Below are positions 24,222 through 33,586 of a stretch of 64,000 nucleotides of DNA, piece by piece. This DNA comes from Bog-105 sp965277855 (GTDB taxonomy: Bacteria; Acidobacteriota; Terriglobia; Bryobacterales; Bryobacteraceae), in the NCBI GenBank assembly GCA_965277855.1, contig OZ255847.1, positions 1,860,001 through 1,924,000 on the forward strand, in the 5' to 3' direction. Position numbers and translations under genes: made by a program. Each line of letters starts with the position of its first letter. Positions within the stretch are counted from its first letter, which is position 1. A model generated the notes under the pieces. The model saw only the letters and a list, made by a program, of their open reading frames with translations. It was not told the origin of the DNA and did no database searches.

Positions 24222-26804
24222 TCACTCATTCCGCAACGCCACCGCCGGATCTACCCGCGCTGCTCTTCTCGCCGGCAATAGAATAGCCAGCGTAGCCACG
24301 ATCAACAGCACACTAATGGCAGCCGCTGCAACGCGCACATCGCCCGCCCCCACCCCATAGAGCAACCCCGCCATGACTCTCCTCAATGTGAACGCAACAC
24401 CAAGCCCAAAGACCAAGCCGAACGCTACCGGCACTCCGCCCTGTCGCGCCACCAGCAAGAACACGTCGCGCGTCTGAGCCCCAATCGCCATGCGGATTCC
24501 GAACTCCGGAATTCGTTGCGACACCAATTGCGTCAACACCCCGTGCAATCCAATGGCAGCAAGCAGAATGGCCGCGATCGCAAACGCGCTCACCAGCAAG
24601 GCCCGGAAACGGGCAAACGCCGTCGTCACCGCTAAACGCGATTCCATCGTTTCCAATTCGCCCACCGGCACACCCGGATCGATTGCTTGCACCTGCTTCT
24701 GTAGCCGCGCCCCGCCGCTCCAACCAGCCCCTTGGCGGGTCACCACCCACAATTCGCTGCCTCTCGGATTTTGCGCGATTGGCCGGTAGACCATCGGTGT
24801 CGCCACCCAGTTCATCTCGCGCATCAATTCCGTGTGTTTCTCGTCGCCCACTACGCCCACCACCGTTAACCAGGGCGAGTCCCCTTTCACGCGAATCCGT
24901 TGCCCTACCACCCCGCCATGCGGAAAATATTCCCGCGCCAGCGCCGTGTTGACCATCGCCACCTCGGGCGATCCGCGTCTGTCACGCCTGTCAAAATCGC
25001 GCCCGCTCACCAGCGGCGTCCGCATCACCGCGAAATACTCGGGACTCACCGCCTGACCACCAACATCCCCAAATTTCCCCTCCGGCTTTTCTGCCCGCGT
25101 CTCCTTGACCAGAACCCCAGACCCACCAATATATGGCGGCAAATTCGAAGAAAACGCCAGCCGCTGGCTGAACGGCAATCGCCTCTCAAGCTCATCATAA
25201 AAATGCAATTTTGCTTCTTCGCTCGCATAACGCTGACCGGTCAGCGTAATTCCGCTATTCCAAAGACCATGCGGATCGAATCCAAGCGATGCGCCGCTCA
25301 TGTGTATCAAGCTCGTGATCAACAAGCCCGCTCCGGTCAGCAAGATCACCGAGAGCGACATTTCGAGGGACACCAGACCTTTCGCCAGGCCTTGTCTTGT
25401 CGCTTGCTGCGCCGCCGATCGTCCGCCCGCTTTGAGCGACTGATTCACATCCAGGTTCCTGGCCCGCAACGCAGGCAGCAATCCAAAGAGCAGCGTTGTA
25501 ACCGCCGTCATCACGCAGCAAAAAACCACCACTGGTACATTCATCACCACGGTTGCCCCTACCGGCAATTCAATCGGAGCCGCATGGTTAAAGTACCGAA
25601 TCGCTCCCCACGCCAGCGCAAACCCGGCCACCATGCCGCCCATCGCCAGCAGCAGTGATTCCGTCATCAGCTGCCGCATCACTCGTGCCGGGCTCGAACC
25701 GATCGCCGCTCGCACTGCCAGCTCCCGTTCACGCATCAGCCCGCGTCCTATCAGTAAATTCGCCACATTCAAGCAGGCGATCAGCAGCACGCAAAACACC
25801 GCGCCCGTCATCAGCCACATGGTCGTTCGCAGCGTCCGCCCCGCCAGGAACGTAAATTGTTCTTGCAATCCCGCCATGAACGGCTCAACATCCTTCTCAT
25901 GTCCATCTTTCGACCGCAATCCCCGATGCAGCGCCCGGACTTCCTCTCGCGCTTGCGCCGCCGTCACACCCGGCTTTAACCGCGCGAACGTCCCCACCAC
26001 CAGGCTGTCCCGCCCTTTCATATTGGGTCCGGCCAGCATCCACATCGGCGTGATGCGCGGATAGAAACTGAAACTTGCCGGCATCACACCCACCACGTCG
26101 CACGGCGCGCCGTCAAGAACCAGCTGACTACCCACCGCGCCGGGGTTCGCGAGCAGCTTCGTTCGCCAGAATTCGTTCGACAGCACCACTGCGCAGCCCC
26201 GCTTTTGATCCGCCGCCGTGAAGGTGTGGCCCAACTGCGCCCGGACTCCTAAGGTGCCGAAGAAATCCCGACTGACCGGTACCGCCAAAACCGCGCTTGC
26301 TTTATTTCCGTTCTTCCAGATCTTCGCCCGATCCGCCCAGGTAGCCGCCGAAACCTCCGAAAAACTTCGCGCATACCTCTTATACTGCTGAAAATCGCTA
26401 AACGGCGCAAAGAACGGCGCAGACTCCCCCGACTTGGCGGCTCGATCCCAAATCACCACCAGCCGTCCCGGATCTTTGTACGGCAGCGGCCGCAGCAGCA
26501 CCGCATCCAAGACACTGAACACCGCCGTGTTCGCGCCGATACCTAAAGCCAGCGTCAACGTCGCCACCATCGTAAAGCCGGGATTCTTTCCGAAGATCCG
26601 CCATGCATAGCGCAGGTTCTGCCCCAACTCATCCAGCCACGCCCAACTCCATGTTTCCCGGCTGGTCTCGGCCAGCTGTGTCGTGTTTCCAAATCGCCGC
26701 CGCGTTCCCAGCAGTTCCCTGTGCAGCCGCATCTCTTCCGCGAGTTCTTCCTCAAACTGCCGTCGTCGAAGCCGGAACAGAATCTTGCGCCAGATCTTTC
26801 GCAT
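24222..26804 (-). CDS. ADOP-type ABC transporter permease (MacB/FtsX-like)
   Basis: An 860-residue 'acidobacterial duplicated orphan permease'. A short cytoplasmic N-terminal prefix (IWRKILFRLRRRQFEEELAEEMRLHRELL) precedes two MacB-PCD plus FtsX modules. The first has TM FTMVATLTLALGIGANTAVFSVLDAVLLRPLPYKDP, then the RERELAVRAAIGSSPARVMRQLMTESLLLA membrane region. The second has the C-terminal triple segment around EFGIRMAIGAQTRDVFLLVARQG. No ATPase gene is nearby, as is usual for this class. The substrate is unknown and roles are generally unproven. The PadR regulator starts 15 bp upstream in the same orientation, the classic PadR-ADOP pair. Confidence 0.93.
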   Translation of the reverse strand: MRKIWRKILFRLRRRQFEEELAEEMRLHRELLGTRRRFGNTTQLAETSRETWSWAWLDELGQNLRYAWRIFGKNPGFTMVATLTLALGIGANTAVFSVLDAVLLRPLPYKDPGRLVVIWDRAAKSGESAPFFAPFSDFQQYKRYARSFSEVSAATWADRAKIWKNGNKASAVLAVPVSRDFFGTLGVRAQLGHTFTAADQKRGCAVVLSNEFWRTKLLANPGAVGSQLVLDGAPCDVVGVMPASFSFYPRITPMWMLAGPNMKGRDSLVVGTFARLKPGVTAAQAREEVRALHRGLRSKDGHEKDVEPFMAGLQEQFTFLAGRTLRTTMWLMTGAVFCVLLIACLNVANLLIGRGLMRERELAVRAAIGSSPARVMRQLMTESLLLAMGGMVAGFALAWGAIRYFNHAAPIELPVGATVVMNVPVVVFCCVMTAVTTLLFGLLPALRARNLDVNQSLKAGGRSAAQQATRQGLAKGLVSLEMSLSVILLTGAGLLITSLIHMSGASLGFDPHGLWNSGITLTGQRYASEEAKLHFYDELERRLPFSQRLAFSSNLPPYIGGSGVLVKETRAEKPEGKFGDVGGQAVSPEYFAVMRTPLVSGRDFDRRDRRGSPEVAMVNTALAREYFPHGGVVGQRIRVKGDSPWLTVVGVVGDEKHTELMREMNWVATPMVYRPIAQNPRGSELWVVTRQGAGWSGGARLQKQVQAIDPGVPVGELETMESRLAVTTAFARFRALLVSAFAIAAILLAAIGLHGVLTQLVSQRIPEFGIRMAIGAQTRDVFLLVARQGGVPVAFGLVFGLGVAFTLRRVMAGLLYGVGAGDVRVAAAAISVLLIVATLAILLPARRAARVDPAVALRNE

Positions 26805-26819
26805 CGTCCTCTCCCTACA

Positions 26820-27161
26820 TCAGGCCGGCTGCAGAATGCGCCCGATCGCCTGCGCCACTCGCTCGTACTGCGCCATTTCGCGCGTCAGTTGTTTCCGACC
26901 AGAAGCCGTTAGCCGGTAATAGCGAGCCCGGCGGTTGCCCTCCGTCCGCCCCCATTCCCCCACAATCCAGCCCTGCAGCAGCATCCGCTGCAACGCCGGA
27001 TAGAGCGAACCCTCCTCCACCTGCAAAACGCTGTCTGTATGTTCCTGTATGTAATCGGCAATCTCGAAGCCATGCATTTCCTTCTGCCCCGACAGGGTGC
27101 GCAGGATCAGCATGTCGAGAGTGCCTTGCGGAATCGCATCCCGTTCCGATCTCAATGGCAT
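26820..27161 (-). CDS. PadR-family transcriptional regulator
   Basis: A 113-residue winged-helix repressor. It shows the PadR signature IPQGTLDMLILRTLSGQKEMHGFEIADYI, the wing region EEGSLYPALQRMLLQGWIVGEWGRTEGNRRARYYRLTASGRKQL and a short C-terminal dimerisation helix. It precedes the ADOP permease by 15 bp and probably controls it. A palindrome GGCATA...TATGCC (27157-27162/27175-27180) overlaps its start codon and may be its own operator. The divergent small gene starts 60 bp away, so the regulator could affect both sides. Confidence 0.9.
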   Translation of the reverse strand: MPLRSERDAIPQGTLDMLILRTLSGQKEMHGFEIADYIQEHTDSVLQVEEGSLYPALQRMLLQGWIVGEWGRTEGNRRARYYRLTASGRKQLTREMAQYERVAQAIGRILQPA

Positions 27162-27220
27162 AACATAGCCATTCTATGCCATGGGCCCCTTTATTGCGAT
27201 ACTCTGGTAACAATAAAAGT

Positions 27221-27517
27221 ATGATCGTCGCAGGCCCGACCCAAGAACAGGTTGACCAGATCGCAAAAGACTTCGCCCCCGATGTCGTCCGAATTCGATT
27301 TCACGTCGGCCAGGATTGGGCTGAACGCCCCGCGCTTTTTTTTCGGGTACTTCTTTCCGATGCCGCGACCGAGCCCGGCCGGCTCTTCCCAGTGACTCGG
27401 GCAGTTCGTCAAAGGCTTTTGGACGAATTGGGACTATCGGCGTCCGAAACTTTTTCTTATTTCCGGTTCCGCAGTGAAAGTGAACAGGCAGCGCTGCGGA
27501 ATCCAGCGTGGGATTAG
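27221..27517 (+). CDS. Small uncharacterised partner of the HEPN protein
   Basis: A 98-residue acidic cytoplasmic protein, not assigned to a named family. The core reads DVVRIRFHVGQDWAERPALFFRVLLSD, followed by RQRLLDELGLSASETFSYFRFRSESEQA. The order strand, acidic strand and FRFRS box resembles small proteins that sit in front of HEPN genes, but the GSxxRG box of MNT nucleotidyltransferases is absent. ATG 27221 is used. The HEPN gene starts on a GTG overlapping its last codons (10 bp), so the two are made together. By position it would be the antitoxin of the pair, which is inference. Confidence 0.6.
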   Translation: MIVAGPTQEQVDQIAKDFAPDVVRIRFHVGQDWAERPALFFRVLLSDAATEPGRLFPVTRAVRQRLLDELGLSASETFSYFRFRSESEQAALRNPAWD

Positions 27518-27993
27518 CCGAAGACCTTCTCAAGCAAGCTAATCATCTCGCTTCCTACGAAGGTATTGACCCCAGTCAGGCGGCGCTACGGCGAGCAGTT
27601 TCAACCGCTTATTATGCCTTGTTCCACCTACTGGTTCAGGAGGCGGCCCAGCTTTGGAACGGCACGAACGAAGCCGTGACTGGTTTGGAGCGCGCTTTTA
27701 ATCATGGATCGATGAGTAACACTTCGAGACAGTTCGCGAATTCGAAATGGAGAGATTGGCATGGAATAGTTAGGCCAGTACCTCCGGCACTTGGCAGGGT
27801 TGCGCAGACACTCTACGACCTGCAGCAAGAGCGTCACACCGCTGACTACAACAGTTATGAACAATGGACTGCTAAAGAGGTACAAACCCTTTTAGATACT
27901 GCTGCGGCCGCCTTCCAGGATTGGTCTTCGATCCGGCTCGATCCGATGGCCGGCAACTATCTACTGGCGATGCTACTCGGGAAACCTCGCTAA
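27508..27993 (+). CDS. HEPN-domain protein (candidate toxin)
   Basis: A 161-residue all-helical protein. The segment LRRAVSTAYYALFHLLVQEAAQL (residues 27-49) is the typical first HEPN helix, and LYDLQQERHTADYNSYEQWTAKEVQTLL (102-130) is the C-terminal HEPN element carrying the 'R.xADY' motif. HEPN proteins are often ribonucleases, with R-x4-6-H, acting in toxin-antitoxin and defence systems. Here the only Arg-His pair is adjacent (Arg109-His110), so nuclease activity is uncertain. It is co-translated with the small gene upstream and has no other partner. It is convergent with the gene ending at 28000. Confidence 0.75.
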   Translation: MGLAEDLLKQANHLASYEGIDPSQAALRRAVSTAYYALFHLLVQEAAQLWNGTNEAVTGLERAFNHGSMSNTSRQFANSKWRDWHGIVRPVPPALGRVAQTLYDLQQERHTADYNSYEQWTAKEVQTLLDTAAAAFQDWSSIRLDPMAGNYLLAMLLGKPR

Positions 27994-27999
27994 TCCTCA

Positions 28000-28794
28000 T
28001 CACTCAAACCACGATTCAAAAGCTCGCTCCAAAAACCCCCATTCCATCTCCATACGAGAAGACCAACTCACTGGGCGCTCCCCGTGCAACGCATCCACCT
28101 TCACGAACCCGGCAGGCACCTCAAACAGCCGGTTGTCCAAAGGAGCGTTCGAAAGTTCCAGAACTTGACGAGTCATGGAACCGTCCGTCGTGAAGACGGC
28201 AAGTCCGGGAGGTAAAGGATTGCCATGTCTTATCACCTTGTCCTGACAGGAAACGCCGTTAGTAAACGCAACCAGACCCCATGAACCCTTCGCCGGCTTC
28301 GGTTCAGCGCCCGGAATGTACCAGCCATGGCTCTCGCTCTGGTGCGTCTGCTCACACGCTCCAGCCTCTGCGACGTGACGTTCGCGCAAAATAAATTGCT
28401 TTGCCGTGCGCCAAAAGAACTCTTTTCGCTCGCCCGTATCGACCGCCTCATAAAAAACATGCACTGTCTTACCAGACTCCCGGATACGCGGCGGACGGGC
28501 AATCCAAGCTGCCAGGTTCATCAGTAAACCTGGGCTCTGTGGACGCATTTCGACATACTCCCGCGACCGCATATCCAGCACGTACGTCATCTTCCGTTCG
28601 AAATTCTCGATCATAACCGGTCGCCCGACACCATCGGGGCCTAGATTTTCGATGCGTCTGTCCTTGCCATGCAGGTATTCCGCATATACCGTCCTGTGCC
28701 CGTCAATTGTGGTCTGAACCACCTTGCGCATATCGGCACGCAGAGATGCAGTCAGCAACGCAGCCAGCAAAAACACACCGCAAAGCTCCCGCAT
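28000..28794 (-). CDS. Secreted hypothetical protein
   Basis: 264 residues from ATG 28794, where a signal peptide begins (MRELCGVFLLAALLTASLRA). In-frame codons continue upstream but would put the signal peptide inside the protein. The mature part starts KVVQTTIDGHRTVYAEYLHGKDRRIENLG and has a block MTYVLDMRSREYVEMRPQSP, a pattern of outer-membrane-lipoprotein-sorting-like or DUF4412-like beta proteins. Three Cys residues might form a disulfide. No enzymatic motif is seen. It lies downstream of the NtrC-type regulator (43-bp gap), so the two may be cotranscribed. Confidence 0.6.
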   Translation of the reverse strand: MRELCGVFLLAALLTASLRADMRKVVQTTIDGHRTVYAEYLHGKDRRIENLGPDGVGRPVMIENFERKMTYVLDMRSREYVEMRPQSPGLLMNLAAWIARPPRIRESGKTVHVFYEAVDTGERKEFFWRTAKQFILRERHVAEAGACEQTHQSESHGWYIPGAEPKPAKGSWGLVAFTNGVSCQDKVIRHGNPLPPGLAVFTTDGSMTRQVLELSNAPLDNRLFEVPAGFVKVDALHGERPVSWSSRMEMEWGFLERAFESWFE

Positions 28795-28837
28795 ATAAAG
28801 AATGTACCTGAATTTTGCACGCCGCCCCGCGACCCAC

Positions 28838-30235
28838 CTACCGCCGCTCTTCCGCCATCTCCGCTTCCTCGCTCCCGCTGTCCAATCCCATCTGCGACAG
28901 CCGGTATCGCAGCGCATTGCGCGTCAAGCCCAGCAACCGCGCCGCCTGGCTCTTATTCCCATTCGCCCGTCGCAGCGCCTCGCGTATCATCATCTGCTCC
29001 CAATGCTCCAGCGTCTCGCCCTCTGGAAGTAACGCTGCCTGCTGCGTCGACGCCGGTGCCGTCGTTCCGCGCGGCGCTTCGATTCGCATATCCGCCGCCT
29101 CCAGCACCTCGGCTGAAGCCAGTACGATGCTCCGCTCGATCGTATTCTCCAATTCGCGCACATTGCCCGGCCACGCATGCGCCACCAGTCGATCCATCGC
29201 CGCCGGACTCACTTCCTTCACGTTCGAACCTAAATCGCTACTCACCTTGCGCACGAAATGCATCGCCAGAAATGGAATGTCCTCCTTGCGCTCTCGCAGC
29301 GGCGGCACATTGATCGGCACCACATTCAACCGGTAATACAGGTCCTCCCGGAACCGCCCCTGCTCGAGCGCACCCCGCAGATCCACGTTCGTCGCCGCCA
29401 CCACCCGCACGTCTACGTTGCGTGTCACATTCGACCCGAGCCGCTCAAACTGCCGCTCCTGCAAAATGCGCAACAGCTTGACTTGAATATGCGCCGGCAC
29501 GTCTCCAATCTCATCCAGAAACGCCGTCCCTTTGTCCGACTGCTCGAACCGTCCAGGCTTGCTTGTATTCGCTCCGGTAAACGCGCCCTTCTCATACCCG
29601 AAAAGCTCGCTCTCCATCAGGTTTTCCGGAAGCGCCGTGCAGTTGATCTTCACGAAGGGATGATTCCTCCGCGGTGAATGCTGATGAATGGCGCGCGCAA
29701 TCATGTCTTTTCCCACGCCGCTCTCTCCTGCCAGCAACACCGTCGCCCGCGTCGGAGCCACTCGCTCCACAGTGTTAAAAATCTCCCGCATCGCCGCGCT
29801 GCGCCCGATGATATTGTCGAACTGATACCGCTGATCCAGTTGTTCTCGCAGCCGGACATTCTCATTGCGCAGCGATTGCACCGCCATCACTCGCTGAATC
29901 ACCGTAGTCAAATGATCCAGCGAAAACGGCTTCTGCAAAAAGTCCGATGCGCCCCGCTTCATCGCCTCCACCGCCGCCTCTACTGAGCCGTGCGCCGTCA
30001 TCACCACTACCGGTGCGCTAATCCCGCGCGTATGCAACTCAGCCATCAATTGCAGCCCGTCCATACCCGGTAATCGCAAATCCGTGAGAATCAGATCGGC
30101 CACCGTCGCCAGCCCCAACCCCGCTTCGGCCGATGCCGCCCCATCTACTTCATAGCCCGCTCCCTCCAATTCGAGTTGGATCACCCGTCTCAACTTGTCT
30201 TCGTCTTCAACCACCAGGATTCGCCCGCTGCTCAT
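28838..30235 (-). CDS. Sigma54-dependent response regulator (NtrC family)
   Basis: A 465-residue three-domain activator. The receiver domain (1-120) carries phosphoacceptor Asp52 in LTDLRLPGMDG and Lys102 in QKPF. The AAA domain has Walker A GESGVGKD, the sigma54 contact loop GAFTGA and Walker B TAFLDEIGD. The C-terminus GNKSQAARLLGLTRNALRYRLSQMGL is a Fis-type helix-turn-helix. All active residues are present. No histidine kinase gene is adjacent, so it is an orphan here. It is divergent from the M16 protease, with 87 bp between starts, and may control either neighbour. Confidence 0.95.
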   Translation of the reverse strand: MSSGRILVVEDEDKLRRVIQLELEGAGYEVDGAASAEAGLGLATVADLILTDLRLPGMDGLQLMAELHTRGISAPVVVMTAHGSVEAAVEAMKRGASDFLQKPFSLDHLTTVIQRVMAVQSLRNENVRLREQLDQRYQFDNIIGRSAAMREIFNTVERVAPTRATVLLAGESGVGKDMIARAIHQHSPRRNHPFVKINCTALPENLMESELFGYEKGAFTGANTSKPGRFEQSDKGTAFLDEIGDVPAHIQVKLLRILQERQFERLGSNVTRNVDVRVVAATNVDLRGALEQGRFREDLYYRLNVVPINVPPLRERKEDIPFLAMHFVRKVSSDLGSNVKEVSPAAMDRLVAHAWPGNVRELENTIERSIVLASAEVLEAADMRIEAPRGTTAPASTQQAALLPEGETLEHWEQMMIREALRRANGNKSQAARLLGLTRNALRYRLSQMGLDSGSEEAEMAEERR

Positions 30236-30322
30236 GAGAATCGCTCACCCCCAGTGTAGGAACATCTTCCGATCCCTCGATCCTGCCTAGTAAACTGACT
30301 AAATCACATCAGCCGGATCTAT

Positions 30323-33157
30323 ATGTATTTCAGCCGAATGTTTCGCATCGCTGCCGCAGCCGTCAGCAGCCTCCTCTTTTCAATTTCTGCCGCGAATCTC
30401 CCGCCGGCCAAGCCGCTCAAAGTTCCCACCCTGCCGTACGAAGAATACAAGCTGCCGAACGGCCTGCAGGTTCTTCTGCATCATGATGACCGTCTGCCCC
30501 TCGTCGCTCTCGACCTCTGGTATCACGTAGGTCCAGCCAACGAGAAAGCCGGGCGCACCGGCTTCGCGCACCTCTTCGAACACATGATGTTTGAAGGCTC
30601 CGAACACGTCGGCGAGAAGGCCCATTTCCGCTATCTCGAAGGCGCCGGCGCAACCGGCATCAACGGCACTACCGACTTCGATCGCACCAACTACTTCGAA
30701 ACACTTCCCAGCAATCAGCTCGAACTCGGCCTGTGGCTTGAAAGCGACCGCATGGGCTTCCTGCTTGAAACTCTCGATCGCCAGAAGCTCACCAACCAGC
30801 GCGACGTCGTGCGTAACGAGCGCCGCCAGGGGGAAGGCATGCCCTATTCGCTCGGTCAGGAGCAAATGTTCCATCTCCTCTTCCGCAAAGGCGATCCTTA
30901 TTATGCATCGGTCATCGGTTCTCACGCCGACATCGAAGCCGCTCGCCTGAATGACGTGCGCGACTTTTTCAAGCAATACTACACGCCCAACAATGCCACC
31001 CTAGCCATCGCCGGAGATTTCGACCCTGCCAAACTCAAGCCGCTCCTGGAGAAATATTTCGGACCGATCCCGAAAGGCTCCGCCGTCGACAAGAATGTTC
31101 CCAGCGCCCAGCCCATCACCGCTGAAAAGCGCGCCATCGTTACCGATACCGTGCAGCTGCCCCGCGTCTCCGTCGGCTGGTTGACTCCCACCGCCTTCGC
31201 CCCGGGCGACTCCGACGCCGATCTCTTCATCCAGATCCTCGGCGGAGGCGAATCGAGCCGCCTCTATCACAAGCTCGTCTACCAGCAGCAGATCGCCCAA
31301 ACAGTTGAATGCAACAATCAGTCCCTACGCATTGCTTCCGTTGCCACCTGTGATGTCACCGGACGCCCCGGCGTAAAGCCCGAAGCTCTCGAGGCTGCCC
31401 TTACCGCGGAGATCGAGCAGTTGCGTCAGAACGGTCCCACCCAGGCGGAACTCGATCGAGCCCGCAATGTCACTCTGTCGCACAAGATCGAAGGACTCGA
31501 ACGCCTTGGTGGCTTCGGCGGTGTCGCCGACACGCTCAACTACTACAACCAATATGCCGGCGATCCCGGCTATCTGCCCAAAGATATCCAGCGCTACCAG
31601 GACGCCACGCTCGACTCCGTAAAGAAGATCGGCCAGGACGATTTCGGCAAGAATCAGCGCGCCGTCGTCTACACAGTGCCGGGCAAAAAGGTTTTGCAGG
31701 ATGTCCCGCGCAGCCCCGCCGATACCGATGCCAGCGTAAAGATCGTCAATCCCTATCCGCCCTCCTTCGAGACCGAGCAGGACTGGCGTAAAACGGCGCC
31801 TCAGCCCGGACCTGTCGCTCAGTTGCACTTGCCCGTTCCGAAAACCCTCACCGTGTCCAACGGCATGAAGGTCTATCTGGTCGAAGATCACTCCTTGCCG
31901 GTCATCGATGCCAGCCTCATCGCTCTCGCCGGAAGCGGCGCGAACCCGATTGCCAAACCCGGCCTTGCCTCTTTTACAGCGCGCATGCTTTCACAAGGCA
32001 CCAAAGACCGTTCTGCAACCGAACTGGCCGACGATACCGCGCTCATCGGCGCAACTTTGCACACCATTGCCAGTGCCGATAACGCCACTGTCAGCCTCGG
32101 CGCGCTCAGCAACAACACCGAAGCCGCCATGGATCTGCTACAGGACATTACGGTTCACCCCGCCTTCCAAACCGAAGAAGTCGAGCGTATCCGCAAGAAT
32201 CAGCTGGTTGCCATTCTGCAGGAGGCCGACACCCCGACCGCCGCTCTGCTGCGTGTCGGACTCAAGGCGCTCTACGGCGATCACTCTCCTTACGCCTATC
32301 GATCGAACGGCACCACCGCTTCTGTCAAAGCGATCTCGCGCGACGATTTGCAGACCTTTTGGGGCTCTCACTACGCTCCGCAAAATTCCGCTCTCGTGCT
32401 CACTGGCGACATCACAGAAGCTGACGCGCGCTCTCTTGCTGATAAGTACTTCAAGAGCTGGACTGCCGCAGGCACGATCGCCACTTCGCAAACACCCGTA
32501 ACCCCGCCTCCGCCAACCCGTCACATCGTGATTGTGGACAAGCCCGGCGCTCCGCAAACTGCTCTCGCCGCGTTTGGCATCGGGCTGCCCCGTTCCACCC
32601 CGCAATATGCCGCGGTCACTGTCATGAACAATGTGCTCGGTGGCATGTTCTCCAGCCGCATCAATATGAATTTGCGCGAGAAGAATGGCTTTACTTACGG
32701 CGCTTTTTCGCAATACGCTTTCTATCGTGGCACCGGCCCCTTCTACGCCGGAGCACTCGTCCGCACCGATGTCACTGCGCCGGCTACCCACGAGCTTATG
32801 ACCGAACTGAATCGCATTCGCACCGATCCTCCCACCACCGCCGAACTAACGCTTGCCCGCGAAGGCGAACTCCGATCCCTCCCCGGCCGCTTTGAAACAG
32901 GTCACTCGACGTCTACCCTCATCGGCGACCTCTTCACTTACCAGCTGCCCGACGATTACTATCGGCTCCTGCCCTCCGAGTTTCAATCACTCACGCCCAA
33001 CGCCGTCGAGGACACCGCCAAGAACGACGTTCACCCCGATCACCTGATCTTCATTGCTGTCGGCGATCGCGCAAAGATTGAGCCCGGACTCGAGAAACTC
33101 AGTCTAGGCCCAATCGAAATCCGCAACGCCAGCGGCGATCTCGTTACCACCAAGTAA
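30323..33157 (+). CDS. M16-family zinc metalloprotease, two-domain (PqqL-like)
   Basis: A 944-residue periplasmic protease with a signal peptide (about 1-24). The N-terminal half is catalytic: the inverted zinc motif HLFEH lies at residues 83-87 (His83, Glu86, His87) in AGRTGFAHLFEHMMFEGS, and the third ligand is the Glu in the following NERRQGEG region. The second M16 half, from about residue 510, has the fold but no HxxEH, as is normal for double-domain pitrilysins where it only forms the chamber wall. The C-terminal block FTYGAFSQYAFYRGTGPFYAGA is family-typical. Substrates are probably small peptides. Single gene. Confidence 0.92.
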   Translation: MYFSRMFRIAAAAVSSLLFSISAANLPPAKPLKVPTLPYEEYKLPNGLQVLLHHDDRLPLVALDLWYHVGPANEKAGRTGFAHLFEHMMFEGSEHVGEKAHFRYLEGAGATGINGTTDFDRTNYFETLPSNQLELGLWLESDRMGFLLETLDRQKLTNQRDVVRNERRQGEGMPYSLGQEQMFHLLFRKGDPYYASVIGSHADIEAARLNDVRDFFKQYYTPNNATLAIAGDFDPAKLKPLLEKYFGPIPKGSAVDKNVPSAQPITAEKRAIVTDTVQLPRVSVGWLTPTAFAPGDSDADLFIQILGGGESSRLYHKLVYQQQIAQTVECNNQSLRIASVATCDVTGRPGVKPEALEAALTAEIEQLRQNGPTQAELDRARNVTLSHKIEGLERLGGFGGVADTLNYYNQYAGDPGYLPKDIQRYQDATLDSVKKIGQDDFGKNQRAVVYTVPGKKVLQDVPRSPADTDASVKIVNPYPPSFETEQDWRKTAPQPGPVAQLHLPVPKTLTVSNGMKVYLVEDHSLPVIDASLIALAGSGANPIAKPGLASFTARMLSQGTKDRSATELADDTALIGATLHTIASADNATVSLGALSNNTEAAMDLLQDITVHPAFQTEEVERIRKNQLVAILQEADTPTAALLRVGLKALYGDHSPYAYRSNGTTASVKAISRDDLQTFWGSHYAPQNSALVLTGDITEADARSLADKYFKSWTAAGTIATSQTPVTPPPPTRHIVIVDKPGAPQTALAAFGIGLPRSTPQYAAVTVMNNVLGGMFSSRINMNLREKNGFTYGAFSQYAFYRGTGPFYAGALVRTDVTAPATHELMTELNRIRTDPPTTAELTLAREGELRSLPGRFETGHSTSTLIGDLFTYQLPDDYYRLLPSEFQSLTPNAVEDTAKNDVHPDHLIFIAVGDRAKIEPGLEKLSLGPIEIRNASGDLVTTK

Positions 33158-33167
33158 CCTGAGAACC

Positions 33168-33568
33168 CTAAAAGACAAAATGAACCGTTAGCGCCACGAT
33201 CCTCGGGTCGTTCACCCCAGAGATAGTTCCGAATCCATTAAAATTCGGATTAAGGTAGTTATTCGTCACCGTGGGATTTTTTATACCGCTGAAGTTCACG
33301 GTGTCGTTCACCCCGTTGTACTGCGCGTGATTGGCAAAGTTATGAGCCTCTCGCCGCAGTTGAATCTGGTAAGGGTCTGTCTCGCCGAAGCTAAAGTTTT
33401 TCTGCAGGAACAGATCGGCCTGCGGGGGCGCGAAGGCGCAGCGTTCAATCTGTCATACGGACTGTCGCTGGTACCCTGCAACGGATTTCCCGTCACTTGG
33501 ATGCGGCTCGGCTCGGTATACGATCCCGTGCTGTTCTGATTCCCATAGCCCGGGATTCTCAAGCCCAC
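33168..33568 (-). pseudogene. 3' remnant of a TonB-dependent (Oar-like) outer-membrane receptor
   Basis: Reading the minus strand gives first GYGNQNSTGSYTEPSRIQV, then, after a one-base shift near 33437, AFAPPQADLFLQKNFSFGE, then a REAHNFANHAQYNG block and SGVNDPRIVALTVHFVF before a stop at 33168. The order and the closing 'G.I.s..DPRi.....kf.F' barrel strand match the C-terminus of acidobacterial TonB/Oar receptors (normally 1000 or more residues). Only about 130 residues survive, with a frameshift, so it is dead. It is joined directly to another fossil, 33587-34040. Confidence 0.7.
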
Positions 33569-33586
33569 CTCATAGAGCCCACCAGT

